From the NCBI GenBank assembly GCA_013400155.1, contig VXBM01000140.1, forward strand, positions 200,450-264,449: a stretch of DNA of 64,000 nucleotides. The letters are read 5' to 3'. The notes beneath the pieces are model-generated. The model saw only the letters and a list, made by a program, of their open reading frames with translations, had not been told where the DNA came from and ran no database searches. This DNA is from Helopsaltes ochotensis. Taxonomy: Eukaryota > Chordata > Aves > Passeriformes > Locustellidae. Position 1 is the first letter of the stretch, and the number at the start of each line of letters is the position of its first letter. The position numbers and the translations under genes are program-made. Shown in pieces: positions 1 to 12,555 of the stretch.

Positions 1-3000
1 ATAAGACATTTTATAATGCGAAGAAACATTGAATCTCTAGTTTCTACCATGGCACCTACAGATTCCTGCTTCTGTTTCCAGTGCACAAATCCTACACCCT
101 GTTGTGTACCTTATTGTAAGAGAATGTTGATGGTCTAGCTGAGAGGACAAGTGATGGCAGTCTTTTGCTCTATGGGGCAGTGAATCTGGGTGTCTCTCAT
201 CTCCCCATTATAAAACATACATACCTTTAATTTAAAGACCTATTCCTTAAAACCTTCACCCCTCCATTGTCAAATGGAGTCATAACTGGCTTGCACATTC
301 AGAAGTTAGTGCAGGGAAATGACAGGCTGATGACATGGCCATTTAACTTTGTTTTTATAGTGAAGCAGGGTAAAAATACAGATGACAGCAAGCACTTACT
401 GGGCCAAGCTCCCGGGAAGAAGTAGAGGTGATGGTGGTACTATCAGGGAAGAAAAAAAAATATTATGCCCAAAGGGGCTACTGGGAAACACCATCAATTC
501 ATGTCCTGGGTCCTCTGCTTTTGGCAGCTCTGGGATGTGGTTACCAGCTGTAGTAGGTGCTCCGATGCTTCTTCCACCCCTCTGCATCCTCCATTAGATG
601 GGCTCATCTTTTACAAGAGGTTGCAGCTGAGGAGCACCCATGAGTATCTTCACAATCTTTAACTGTGAGCTGGTAGCAGGAATGACTTACGACCAACTGA
701 GAATATTTCCTTCAACTCCATTTCCTAACATGCTCCTTCTTCTCCTCCTCCCTCCAGGCTGCAGTCTGTGGGTAATGGGATTTGGCTGTGATAATCAATA
801 ACTCATTGCCTTATACATTTAAGCTCTGTATTTTCCTTGTAGAGTTTCTTTGCATATGGCTGAAAGCACCAGAACAGAATGACCTGAGAAGTGACTGTAA
901 CAATGCATTTCTCCTCCCTGATCACTTCATTTTCTAATGAAGAGTCTTTATTCACCTGGGTGCTTTCCCAGCTAATGGGCTATTAAAAAATCTATCACTA
1001 ATATTGTGAAAAATATGTTTTCTCCCTTCAGAACAATATCAGCAGCTCTCACATTAGCTGCACCTGGTGATGGCTGATGCAGCTAACCCTAGTTTTCCCT
1101 ACAGGTAAGGCCACAGGTAACAAGGCCATAAACCTTACAACTGGTTATTATAAATTGCAGCAACCTTTACAAATGGGTCTCACCTGCCTGTGCAGCTCCT
1201 TTTTCTTGTACCTGACCCCCACATTCAGTTCAGTTCTGCTGCTGTTGTTCCAGGAGATTAAGATAAAACTGAATAGCCCCAAAAAGGCAGCTGAGGGAGC
1301 TCAGCCATGGAAACATCCCAGCATGTTGGGGATTTCCAAGCTGTCAGGTTCTTATTTCTTCTATCAGTGAGGAGTGCTAGAGATTTGTGCTGCTCTTTGT
1401 GGACAGAGTCCTGTGCACCTTGTCTCTGCTGCAAACCCTGGAAGTCTAGGGATAGAGCACAAAAAATCAATTTCTTTATCTATGTATGTATTTATGAAGT
1501 AAAGGAAAACTGTGTCAGGCTAGGGGGTTGTCGTGTAAGTAGGAGGTCACATTATTCATGTATCTGGCAGCCACTTCACTGAAGGACTGATTTTGTTCCA
1601 TTTCCATGTAAGGCAAGGCTAAAGCCTTACACAACTGGACAGAGATTCTCAGACATGAAGCCTGAAGATAAAAATCTCCCATCTCTCAGGTAGTTGTTGC
1701 TGGGAAGGCTTCTTGCCCAGCAAGGTCTCTCATCTCACAGTCCTCAGGCAGCTAATCTCTTTGGAAATGCAAGCAGGTAACAAGGAAATCTGGGATTTTC
1801 AGGATACCTACAGCACCTTCACCCAGGTGTTTTGAGTCCAAAATCCATGACAGCTATGGATTAGACTGCCAAGGTCAGGACAGAATGTTTTTGCTGGATA
1901 ATCTCACACCATCTCACCTTCCTACTCCTGCAAAGGACCATTTTTACAAGGTATGCTTGGATACAGTCCCTCTTCACTGAAACTTATATGGGATAATTTT
2001 ATGAAACAGGGAGCTTATAAATCCAATCCAACACATGTTAATTCTCTGGACCAGGAGAACCCAATGCTCATTCTCACTAATCATCCTGAAACATCTACAT
2101 TTTCAAAATGTGTTGTAGCTTTGCATCTTTGCTGTGAATTTCAGTTCTTTTTATCTTTTTGGATGCATTGACATTTCCAAGCTTTGTGCTGTTCAAGGAC
2201 TCTGATTGCTGGCAACCACCTCTCTTCTTGTCCTTTATGTGGAGTACTGGAGACTGGAAATGTAAGAGCTCAGCCCTACACTCTCATATGTCACAGTGCA
2301 TCACCATCAGTCCATCACTGTGGAATTGCTCTAGCATAGCAGGAGATGAAAAAGCCCGGCAGACCATCTTGACAGGACTGCTGGATATTTTTAATTGTTT
2401 AAGAGCATCACTTTAACAACCTTAAATCAGTCAGTGCTGACACAGGACTATATTCGTCCTCAAATCCAGAGAGCTCTCTCTGCATTTTAATGTGTAGCTT
2501 GAGTGTATGCAATTTGCTGGTACAGTGTATTTTTAGCAAGAAAATAGGCTTCTTTTTGTTTGGCCCATATAGGTGAAAGTTTATCATTTAGAGAGCTTGG
2601 TGTTGTCATCTGTACCTAGGGATTTACTAGTATGAGCTTTCTTTGTCTGTTGCTATGTGATGGCTGAATTTTAAAAGTTTGCATTCTTTGATTGAAAAAA
2701 ATCATGTTTAGGAATGCCAGGCTGCATTAGCATGAAGCTGATGTAAAAGTCTATGTGTTGGGGCAGGATTTGCTTCATTTTTATTTATTTTTTATTTTAT
2801 TTTTATCCACTGCAAGGCTGCTCACATTTTGTAGTCAGTTTCACCTGCAGGAATCATTGACCTCTGTGGCACTACGGAGAATTTATATATTGGTGCAATG
2901 AGGCAAAATTATTCATACTCCCAGGTCCCTACTTTCAGCTGAAATTCTTCAAAGACTGATAAAAACCTTCTCACTTGCAGTTTAAGAATGGGGTTATTAG

Positions 3001-4681
3001 AATTACAGCTGCTGTTTCAAATCATACAGGTTTTCATACTACTTGTTGCATTTTGTTTATGGGAGAATTAAAAGGCTACACATTTAAATGAGTGGCTCAA
3101 ACTCATGTGATGGAGAAGCAACAGAATTTGCTTAGGCCAGATGACCAAAGAGGATAATACAAAGAGGGCTGCCAGTGCAGCAGGTAAGTTTCATCTCTCC
3201 TTGTTTTAGACACCTCCACTGTAATCAATGCCTCAACCCAAACCTTTCCCTGGTGTCTCTGTACCTTTATAACACTAAAGAGAACAGTCCAGGGTCTCTT
3301 ATTTCACTCTGAGACTGAGTGGTGCAACATGGCTTGTGCCCACATGTTAAACTCTCTTCCTCTTTGCTCCCATGGTGAGCAAACCCTTTTAGACTGGTGT
3401 CTCAGACCCTCTTGCCCTCTCTACCTCTCTAACATGCAGCCTGTAAGTGCTGAGTTATATTGGGTTTATCTGACAGATATAAGGGAAAGCCAAAGTGAAC
3501 TGTCCCTGAACCCATGAGAAAGGTCCAGATCTGGTGCCTTAAGCTGACTCATGCTATGATGAGTTATCCCTCTAAGAAATTCCTATTTCTGTTTTCTTTC
3601 CCATTTCCCTTTCTCCTCACCACTCTTTTTTCCTGCTTCTGTTGTCCCCTGCTTCCCTCTCTTCACATAACTTATTTTTGTGTGCATGCTGGTACAGCAG
3701 ATGGGAAAGTCCCCACTTGATCATGTTGATCATTGTGGTCTTGCCAGCAACCTGTTCCCTGCCAAATATTTTATAGACCTATTCTTGACTGGAACCATTT
3801 AAGGCTCCTTAAGTTGGTGTGATGGCATTCACAGGTTTTGATGTCACCAGGAAGAAAAACGTTTCAGTATCTCGCTCAAGTTGGGCAGCACTTAATGACC
3901 AGCAATCAGGACTGCTTCTTAAGAAGGAGCAAAAGAGATGTAGGTAAATGAGTAAATAAAAACTAGCAGATGTTTAACCTTCTCTTAAGAAATGTTACCG
4001 CAAGTAGTGATGGGGGAAGGGGATTACAGCTTGAAGAACCTTTGGACTGTGGATCCTCCAGAATCAGACATTAAACTCACCCTTTTCTACCTTATTATTG
4101 ACAATCCTAGCGCGAAGCTTTGGCACAGGACAGAGAATTTAAGGCAAAGACCTCTTCCATCCTCTTAAAAAGCCTGTGGGAAATGGAAATCAGGAGAAAC
4201 TTCAGTAGTGCAAAACATGAAACCACATACTCTTTGAGTGTCTCCATATCACTAGATAAAAGAGAACAAGGCAAAGCCCAGAGGCTGATTATATGCTTCT
4301 CTGCACCCTTTTGTTCACCCTGTTGTTTCACTGCCAACTCCATTTTGGAGGATATCAGCTGCTTCTATTCAATGCACTTCTACATGACAGTGTGGGTGTG
4401 AGCTGGTCTGGGCTTCTTGGCCTCATCTTTATCCAGCAGTGTAGGAATTACTGTAAAGACTAATGATAAAAAGCAGACAGATTATTTTTCTCTGATGGAG
4501 AATAAAAGGTTTGGGTGTATAGAAGTATGCTAGGTAGCCACAGGGCGAATATGAGCTCCAAGAACATGATGTAACCATGAGGAAATTCGTTGTGATTTGG
4601 AGATTTACCAGTCATGTAATTTCTTGACAAGGCAAGAAAATAGGCCATTGCTGATTTCTCTTTCACTTGAGCTGAAACACC
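1..4681. other. Non-coding stretch, nothing recognised
   Basis: Apart from the T-rich tract at 2777-2806, I see no gene, repeat family or conserved motif. Open frames are all under 100 codons with no recognisable product. By synteny with mammals this side leads toward FNDC3A, but none of its fibronectin type III exons is visible. Confidence 0.6.
2777..2806. repeat. T-rich low-complexity tract
   Basis: Thirty bases of T-rich sequence with scattered A (TTTTTATTTATT-like). Simple low complexity with no other signal. Confidence 0.8.
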
Positions 4682-5851
4682 ATGTACAGGTTTAAAGATG
4701 CACTCAACCTCAAGTGGAGGATGATCAGGATGATCAAAGCAAATGGAGACACTGTGCCAAGAGTATGTGACATGTTTGACCTAGCAGAAACGAAACCAAT
4801 AATGTATCCCCTGAACAGTATGCCTGGCAGACAACCTCTAGATGAAGAAAAGCAGCTTTGCAAAGCACAGGAGAGAGTTAAACAGGAGAGTGGGAACTGG
4901 AAAGTTGCTTCTTGCCATCAAGCACTGTCACCTAGAAAAGTAGTGTCAAAGTCTTTTCTTAAGCAGTCTAACCCTTTTCAGGAAACTCTGATTAGTTTGT
5001 GTAGATGGACGTATGGTGATGTTGTTTCTAGAAAAAACACCATTTCCCAGAAGACCTCTTCCAGTACTGTGTCCCTGCAGTATTCATGAGTGAGAATTGG
5101 AAGATTTAAGATGGAATGTGTCTTGCCCAAGTGTTGTTATTTGTATGAGAGAAACAACCCTGAGCTGCCATTAAAGGCAACGGGAGCAACTCCTGTGAGG
5201 ATGACTCATGGAGCAGGTGGGGACGCCTTGGCTGACAGCAGCACTGACCCAGTACCTGTCCACCAGCTGGGGATGCTTGGCTGGTGGAGCGAGCACTGCC
5301 ATGCTTCAGGCAACCAGCCTGGTCAGAGAGCAAGGAAAAAGGAGTCAACATTTGCAAGGACAGGGCAAAATCCATCTGGAGGGGGAGAGCCAATATGGAG
5401 CAGTTCTTGCATTGGGGTACACTGGGGAAACATCAAGGAGCTGGAGCTGGTTTCCTACACCAAAGAGCTGGGGAAAATTATGTCTTATCTTGCACTGAAT
5501 TCTGTGTTAACAAATGACACCATGTTTAATGTGCTGGAGTGTTTTCTTAAAACATACTGGGGCTTCCTTCACAGCCCTCCAGCTTGGGATATGCATCTCC
5601 AGCCAAGATTATCCAGGATGAATCTCCTGCACTGGAGTTTTATAGCTGACCATGGACAGCATACTTGGGATGCTTTAACTCCACATCCTCACTATGTGAC
5701 CTCTTTACATTTCTCTGAACCTTGCACTGTTAGGATTTCTATCCTAATATGGTTTGTGAAAAGGAAATCCTTGCTCTTTAGGGCACTAAGTGTCTTGTGG
5801 ACTTCCACACAGTCACTGTTCAAACTTTGTCTTGACACCCATTCCATATAG
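4682..5851 (+). other. Long unexplained open frame with one in-frame stop
   Basis: One plus-strand frame is open from an ATG at 4682 for 135 codons. It meets a single TGA at 5087-5089 and then stays open for 253 more codons to 5849-5851, the second half starting with GTG. That makes 389 sense codons with one stop. The second part is the second-longest open stretch in the window after CYSLTR2. I recognise no domain, signal peptide, zinc finger or retroviral motif. Composition looks like ordinary translated DNA (many His, Trp, Ser, Leu). It could be chance, an old transposon frame or a lineage-specific gene; chance is most likely. Confidence 0.15.
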
Positions 5852-5905
5852 GTTTATTGTACACCACATTATGGTACAGAAATATTGAGATCTAAATAAC
5901 CTGAC

Positions 5906-5940
5906 TAATTTTAATTAATTAATTTATTAATTTAATTAAT
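5906..5940. repeat. AT-only inverted repeat
   Basis: A 35-base stretch made only of A and T. Nine-base arms ATTAATTAA (5914-5922) and TTAATTAAT (5932-5940) form an inverted repeat with a nine-base spacer. It could extrude a weak hairpin, but AT-only sequence gives such arms easily by chance. Confidence 0.6.
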
Positions 5941-7551
5941 CAGGAAGGCATCTGACCACACCAAGACACATCTATATGCTCATGAATTAGAATTTCTTCA
6001 GAGTTATGCTCTTCATATTCACTTCTCTTCCTACTCAGACTTACTTTTTTACCTATGTCGTCCCATAGAAATTAAGATAATTAAATCAACACCTTTTTCT
6101 ATGTTTCTTGAATTTGGACACTTACTTACTAAATACTCTGCTTGGATGATGAAAATCTAGCAGCAGTGCAGTTTGTATCTTTATTTTATATTTTTCCGCA
6201 GTTGCTAGAGGCAGCTGGTCAATCCCACAGTGCCTGAGCAAAAGTCCCCAGAGCAGCAGAATAATCTGAGTCCGTTCTGTTACCACCTCCACTTATGGTA
6301 CACCTTTTCTGAAACGATAAAATTTGATTGCTTCTTACACATTTGTGTATGAGAAGATGTAATACTGTCTTCTGTTGGAAGATTATATTGGCCTTAAATT
6401 CAATTTCAATTTCTCATGAGTCTTCAATATAATTTTATTTCATCTTTATTTTTTGGGTAGTACATTTTCATCACTTCATTCTAATTTAAAGATTGGAATT
6501 CTCCTGATGCCCTCCACAATGATAAATTAGTTGTAATTGGGAACATTGCTTTTGATGATAGAGAGTGGATTTAATCCTAAATATTTTAATAGGAACCTTT
6601 TACTTTCTTTAGTGGGATGTTGAAGGGTTTTGAATTTTGCTAGATCTCTTTCTTTTCCTCATACAAATGGAAATGCTCAGGACCCCAGCCAGGGTGCAGT
6701 GATCTCCCAAGGAACTTGTGCAGAATTTCTCCAAATGCAGTATGAGGCTTGCTGCTCTTATAGTCTTATTTACACACGCTGGTAGTGCTTGCACAGAACA
6801 CGGACATTTGCATTTTGGGAAGGGACATGTCCACATTTGGGAATTGTGCTTTCTGACAGCTTTCTACTTTCCTCTGAAGGTGAGAACCTTCCAATAGCAC
6901 GTTTGATGTGACTGACAACAGATCTGATGTTTTTTCTTACGCACTGAAGTCTGAGAAGAATCTGTGGAGCCCACCATCCTGCACACCACAGGGTAAGAAA
7001 CTTTATTTTACTATACCAGCATCAGGCCAAAACTCTGTTCTTAATTTCACAGCTGTCAGTAGAGTTTTTTGAAATCTTTTCCACATGTTTTTTCCCAAAT
7101 GTGAAAAATAGACAGCTTGTCAACTTCTTAAAAAAGACAGCATGTCAAAGGTTTTACTTGTCACCTCAGGCCAAAGGGAGAGTCACAATGAAACTGGAAG
7201 CAGAAATTTTCTCATAATAGGGATGTCAAGCAAAATTTAGGAAGATGTAGAACAAGAGGTATTTGGGTTTAAATTTTCCCTTAGTGAAGAATGCTCATCA
7301 GAGTAGGTAGGAATTTTGATACATCACTTAGGAAACAAGTTTCACTTTCTTATACTTCAGATCTACATTACAATTTCATGATGGAGCAGAGTTAGTCCTG
7401 AATATGTTCTTTTATTAAATCCATTCCTGAGATATTAATGGAATAGGGTTATACAAGATGTTCATTTTGAGAGGTTTGATTGCTAAATATGTATTCATTG
7501 ACTTTGCAAATCTATGGTCATGTACATAAATATATAAACACAGAAAAATGT

Positions 7552-7655
7552 AATAAATAAATAAATAAATATGAAAGCGTGTATGTTCCTACATTTACAT
7601 TTATATATACATACATACATATATATGTTTTTATATATTATGTATACGTATATAC
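7552..7655. repeat. AT-rich microsatellites
   Basis: An (AAAT)n run at 7552-7571 is followed by a compound TA/CATA tract at 7591-7655 containing tatatacatacatacatata. No coding or regulatory function is suggested. It lies about 90 bases left of a CR1 fragment. Confidence 0.85.
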
Positions 7656-7745
7656 TTAACTCTCTTACTTATTATGGTTAAAGTATTTTATTTTTCTACC
7701 GCTGCCTTTAATTACTGGATGTGAAGTATAAGCTCCAAGACTAAT

Positions 7746-8075
7746 AAATCACAGAATCACAGGACGGATTGGGTTGGAAGGCCCCTCTGGAGATCATCCC
7801 ATCCAACACCCCTGAAAAAGCAGGCTCACCTGGAGCATGTTACTCAGGATTGTATCCAGAGGGTTTTTGAATATTTCCAATGAGAGGACTTGTCTGGACA
7901 GTCTGTTCCAGTGCATGGTCACTTGCACAATAAACAAGTTCTTTGTCATGTTCACATGGAACTTCTTGTGCATTGGTTTCTGCCCATTGCCTCTTGTCCT
8001 ATTTCTTGCCATCCACTGGAGAAAAGCCTGGATCCATCCTCTGGCATCTCCAGGGCACTAACATTATTTAGCATC
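7746..8075 (-). mobile_element. CR1 LINE fragment (3' end)
   Basis: The plus strand begins with the reverse complement of a CR1 3' terminus (aatcacagaatcacag). It then reads the usual CR1 phrases: ttgggttggaaggcccctct, gagatcatcc, a diverged ctgttccagtgcatggtcac, and cctcttgtcct. The element therefore lies on the minus strand and is 5'-truncated, as most CR1 copies are. It belongs to a diverged subfamily; my left boundary is good to a few bases and the right one to about 30. Short open frames inside it are CR1 remnants or chance. Confidence 0.85.
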
Positions 8076-8396
8076 AATTCCAAATTTTCACTGTTCTTCC
8101 CTTTGTTACTTGATTACTTGAAGAAATAAGGAATCAGGGTGGCTCTCTGAAGGCAAGTATATTATAGTACTGTTGTGATGGTGATGATAATGCCTGTTAT
8201 AAGACAGAAATTAAATATCTTGAAATGTACTGTTGTGTGAAACACACAAAGAAAGTTCTTGGGTGTGACACACAGTCTAAGCAACAGAGGCATAATTCTT
8301 TGTGACTTCTGAGGCTCCTTCCTGGTACAGCAGTTCAAAGTAGATGAGTTTCTGAAACTGAGATTTGGCCATGACTTTCTATTCACAGAACACTCA

Positions 8397-9250
8397 ATCA
8401 CAGAATACCTTGAGTTGGAAGGGTCTCACAAGGATCATAAAAGTTGTCCTGGCCCTGCACAGGAAAAGAGTCATACCCTGTGCCTGAGAGCATTGTCCAA
8501 ATGTTTCTTGAGCACTGTCAAGCTTAGTGTTCTGACCACTTCCCTGGGAAGCCTGTTCTAGTGCCCAACCAGCCTCTGGGTGAAGAACCTTTTCCTGATA
8601 TCCAATCTAAACCCAACCCGACTCAGCTTCTTGCCATCTCCTCAGTTCCTGTCACTGGTCACAGAAGAGATCAGTGCCTGCCCCTCCTCTTCCCCTCACA
8701 AAGAAGCTGTAACTTCAGTGAGGTCTCTCCTCAGTCTCCTCCAGGCTGAACAGACCAAGTGACCTCAGCTGCTCCTCACATGGCTTCCTCCCAAAGGCCC
8801 ATCACCACATTTGTAGCTCTCTTTTGGACAATCTCTAATAGCTTAATGTCTTGTTTATATTGTGGCACCCAAAACTACCCCTAGCTCTCAAGGCGAGGCT
8901 GCCCCTGGTCAGAGCAGAGCAGGACAATCCCCTCCCTTGCCCGGCTGACCATGCTGTGCCTGGTGCACCCCAGGACAGGATTGTCCCTCCTGGCTACCAG
9001 GGCACTGCTGGCTCATGTTCAGCTTGCCACTGATCAGAACCCCCAGGTGCTTTCCTAAGGTGCTGCTTTCCAGACTCTCGTTTCCCAGTCTGTCCATACA
9101 TCCAGGTTTGCCTCTCCTTACGTGCAGAATCTGGCACTTGTATTTGTTAAACTTCATATAGTTTGTGATTGCTCAGCCCTCTAACTTGTCAGGATATTTC
9201 TGCAGGGCTTCTTCACCTTCAAGGGAGTCAATAGCTCCTCTCAATTCCTG
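8397..9250 (-). mobile_element. CR1 LINE fragment with part of the reverse-transcriptase C-terminus
   Basis: The left end carries the CR1 3' end (atcacagaataccttgag, ttggaagggtctcacaagga). The body continues through the CR1 3' region into the C-terminal part of ORF2. On the minus strand 8909-9157 is open for 82 codons and matches the CR1 ORF2 pattern: MKFNKYKCQILH, then LGKHLGVLISGKLNMSQQC. The copy is 5'-truncated and carries no complete ORF2. It lies about 320 bases from the preceding CR1 fragment in the same orientation, but each has its own 3' end, so these are two insertions. Confidence 0.9.
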
Positions 9251-11984
9251 GAAATATATATAGTTTAGATATACTATAAATAGTATTCCTCATAGAGGTT
9301 TCATAAGTCCCTTGATTTTTTGTAGACTTTCTGAGAAAGTCTCTGGCATTCATGCCCTGACTGTTGATTTCTCTTTGCTAAGTGACCCTGGTTCCCTATG
9401 GAAAATGCAGCTGTGTCAGTTGTAGCCGTGCTCAGCTCAATATTTTCCCTCTGATTCTCTGCTCATTGGTCTTTCAAGGTAAGAAAGTTATCATATATCT
9501 GAGTGGAGAGGGGGACAGGGAAGATGAGCAGGTGTCAGGGTATTCTTGATGGTCAAGCAGCTCAGGAATGGTTGCTCCTTCATTGCCCCTTCTCTTCTGA
9601 TCAGGTACAAATCCTCTGTCAACATGTTGAACAGTCTCCAAAGCTACCTTACCCATGTGGGCCCTGTCCTTAGATGAGGTACAGACTGTAGGGGTGGAAA
9701 CAGCAAGGTGTATAAGACCAGGAGAGTCATAGGAGAGGGAGTGTTTTGGTTTGGCATCTTCCTTTTATCAGTGGGTTTCTCTGAATCGATCTTACTAGCT
9801 TGGTTGAGTGGGTAGCTCTGTGTGCAGTCTTGCTCTAGAAGATGTCTTAAAAGAGCACAGTTGCCTAAGGATTTTGAGTAAGAGATCCTGTGGCTTTTAA
9901 AGGCTCTTACTGATGGCTTATTCGGGGCGAAAATAGGCCTTATTTGGGTAGTGGTGTTGGGCTTGTTTAGATACGCTCTGTCTTTGCCTCAGCATGCTGG
10001 TGACCATGGTGTCAGCTCCCTTGATGATGGGTTAGAAGTAGCTCCACCCATGGGCATTTGCAGTGCCTTGGATTGAAGCCAAGGTGTGGGAAGGGCTGAG
10101 TTTGCGCTGGTGTGGAGTCAGGTGTATCTGGATTGTTCCCAGGCAATAATAGGAAGATTCATAAACCTGGCTGGCCACAGGACATCCTTCTGCCCAGCTC
10201 CACAGACTGCCCCAGTGACTGTGTGCCTGTGAAAAGCTGGGGTAGCAGCACTGAGCCAGGGACTCCACACACCACCTCCACTTCTGGAGGATTCAGGTTT
10301 ACTAGGGAAGTTCTACAAGCTTCAATGTCTTCAGTGGTGAGGTGAGTGAGATTCAAAATTAAGAAAAGAAAATAAAAAGGAGCCTACCTGAGAGCACTGT
10401 TTTTTAGAGCATATTCTCATTCATATCTGCATTTATATTTTCTTTTTTAATGTTGAGGGACCACCAGAAGAGATTGCTCCAGCTGCAGTATAAAGATGTA
10501 TGATGGCTGGTTCTTGAACTGGATTATTTTTCTCATTCATTTTGGATTGTTTGTCCTTGTAGTCGCCAAAAAAAAAGCTAACTTACAGCACATAAGGAGT
10601 ATCTCACCAATGAGCAAAACATCCTTAAACATCCTGAAACTCTGGTGAGAGACTAGAGAGAAACTAAACAAGGAGAAACTAAACACAAGAAGATATTTAT
10701 CTGTTATAGAAGGCTTTTTGGGCTGGACATCAGAAGGGTCCTGGAGCTGGCCTGCCAGAGACAGTCAGGCTCCTTGCCTTCAGAACTGAAAGCTGGTGAT
10801 AATATAAGAAAAATATGCAGAGAACAAATATCCCCTCTTCAGGGGTTCCTTTGCCAACATTTTTGTAATGAAACATAGCTCCATGCTGAGTGAATCACCC
10901 ACAGTTGCATCTACCGTGGCTGCTCAGAAGACATAATATTGTCCAACAGTTAACATGCTCAGCATCTCAGCATCTGGAAATGCAGACAGCAAACATGCCC
11001 AGCAAACCTGTCAGACACCACTCTGAGCATTCAAGCTTTGACTGATGCAATATGAGAGGTGGACCAAGGTCCAGAGCTTTATTTCTCAGCTTCAGAATTC
11101 TCACATTTTGCTCCTGTGAGCAGGAATGTGACTTGTGTGACCAGGTCCCTGTGTTAGGCAGCTTCATCCTTTCAGCTGTAAAATCAAAAGGAGAACCAGT
11201 GGTGGAATTCTGGCCACTTTTTCTGAAAGGCAGAAAGGGAAAGAAAGTTACTTAAGTTCTTTGGCCTCCTTAAGCTGTTGACTGGTGAATGAACAGATGT
11301 AGCTACATAACATCAGCTGAATGCAATTAAATATACTGCTTGTCTTTACAGATGTCCAGGAAGGCTCCTGTATATACACAGCACAACATGTGAGAAGAAC
11401 AGGACAGCACAGCATGTTGGAACAGGCATAATGCCTGGCAGGTCGTGCTCTGTGCTGGCCAGGAAGCTGAAGCACCTCAAACAATTCTGGACTCTCTCAG
11501 GAAATCTGTGTTTGCACATCATTTACACTGTCTTTTAAATAGATCATCATTTAAACTGCCTCAGATAGAATGCAGGAATTCAAGACACTAGAACAGGGAT
11601 GGCATCGCTGTTGAAACAGCATCTGACTCCTCTTGACTGCTGTGATTACACTTGGTTGTTTTGGATAGATCTTATTTCCACTCCTGTCAGCAGCAGGTCA
11701 TTTCTATGTTGCCCATCCCAAAGGACCAAGAGAAGTGTCAACACCTCTAAGATGGAAAAAAAGTCCGATACCTGTTCTGCTGCCAGCACAGCATGCTGTT
11801 GTAGCATAAAGGAATAGGCACTTCAGAAGGAGACGCTGATCAGCAAAATCTGCATCCCTTTCTCCCAACACACTTAGGAGCCAAAGGAAAATATAAGTTA
11901 TGGTGACAGGAGGTATGTTGAGGAAGGCAAAGGACGTATCATGAAAATAAGTGGAGTAATGCATTAATTAAAATAAAAATAATA
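9251..11984. other. Non-coding stretch between CR1 fragments
   Basis: No repeat family, RNA gene or exon recognised. The open frames on both strands are under 80 codons, except an 86-codon minus-strand frame at 11704-11964, and none resembles a known protein. Confidence 0.6.
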
Positions 11985-12555
11985 AAATCATAGAATGGTG
12001 GAATGGTTTGGGACCTTAGAGATCATCAAGTTTCAATCTCCCTACTGTGGTCAAGGATACGTTTCATTAGACCAGTGCTCCATCCAGCCTGGCCTTGAAC
12101 ACTTGCAAGGATGGAGCATACAAAACTTCTTTGGGCAACCTGTTCCAGTGTCTCACAACCCTCACAGTAAAGAATTTCTTCTTAATTTCTAATCTAAACC
12201 TGCCCTCATACAGTTTCAAGCCTTTTCCCCTTGTCCTATCACTGCATTGTCAAAAGTCCCTTTCCAGCTCTTATGTAGCCTATTTAAGGTACTGGAAGGT
12301 GCTATAAGATCTCCCTGGAGCCTTTTTTTTTCTCCAGACTGAAATACCCCCAACTCTCTCAGCCTTCAGTCTTCACGGGAGAGGTGCTCCAGCCCTCTGA
12401 CTATCTTCATGGCCCTTCTCTGGACTCAATCCAACAGGTCCAAGTCTTTCTTGTGTTGGCGGCCCCAGGCTGGACAGAGCTCTCTTGGAGGGATCTCGTG
12501 AGAGCGGAGTAGAGGGAGAAGATCACAGTCATGCGATGCTCCCCTGCTCACTGTG
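11985..12555 (-). mobile_element. CR1 LINE fragment (3' end)
   Basis: The plus strand starts aaaatcatagaatggtggaa, the complement of a CR1 3' end. It then follows the CR1 consensus closely: tggccttgaacacttgcaag, gggcaacctgttccagtgtc, cacagtaaagaatttcttct, gagaggtgctccagccctct, and gagcggagtagagggagaag. Many single-base and small indel changes show it is not recent, but it is less decayed than the older copies in this window. The 5' end fades at about 12550, where similarity becomes unclear. A T run at 12323-12331 interrupts the consensus. Confidence 0.92.

Larger units (their letters stand above)
5852..7745. other. AT-rich non-coding stretch
   Basis: Holds the AT-only inverted repeat at 5906-5940 and microsatellites at 7552-7655. 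The rest shows nothing that I can name. Confidence 0.6.

Noticed and set aside
8909..9157. An 82-codon minus-strand open frame as a gene
   Set aside because: Its translation matches the C-terminal part of CR1 ORF2, so it is a remnant inside a truncated retrotransposon.
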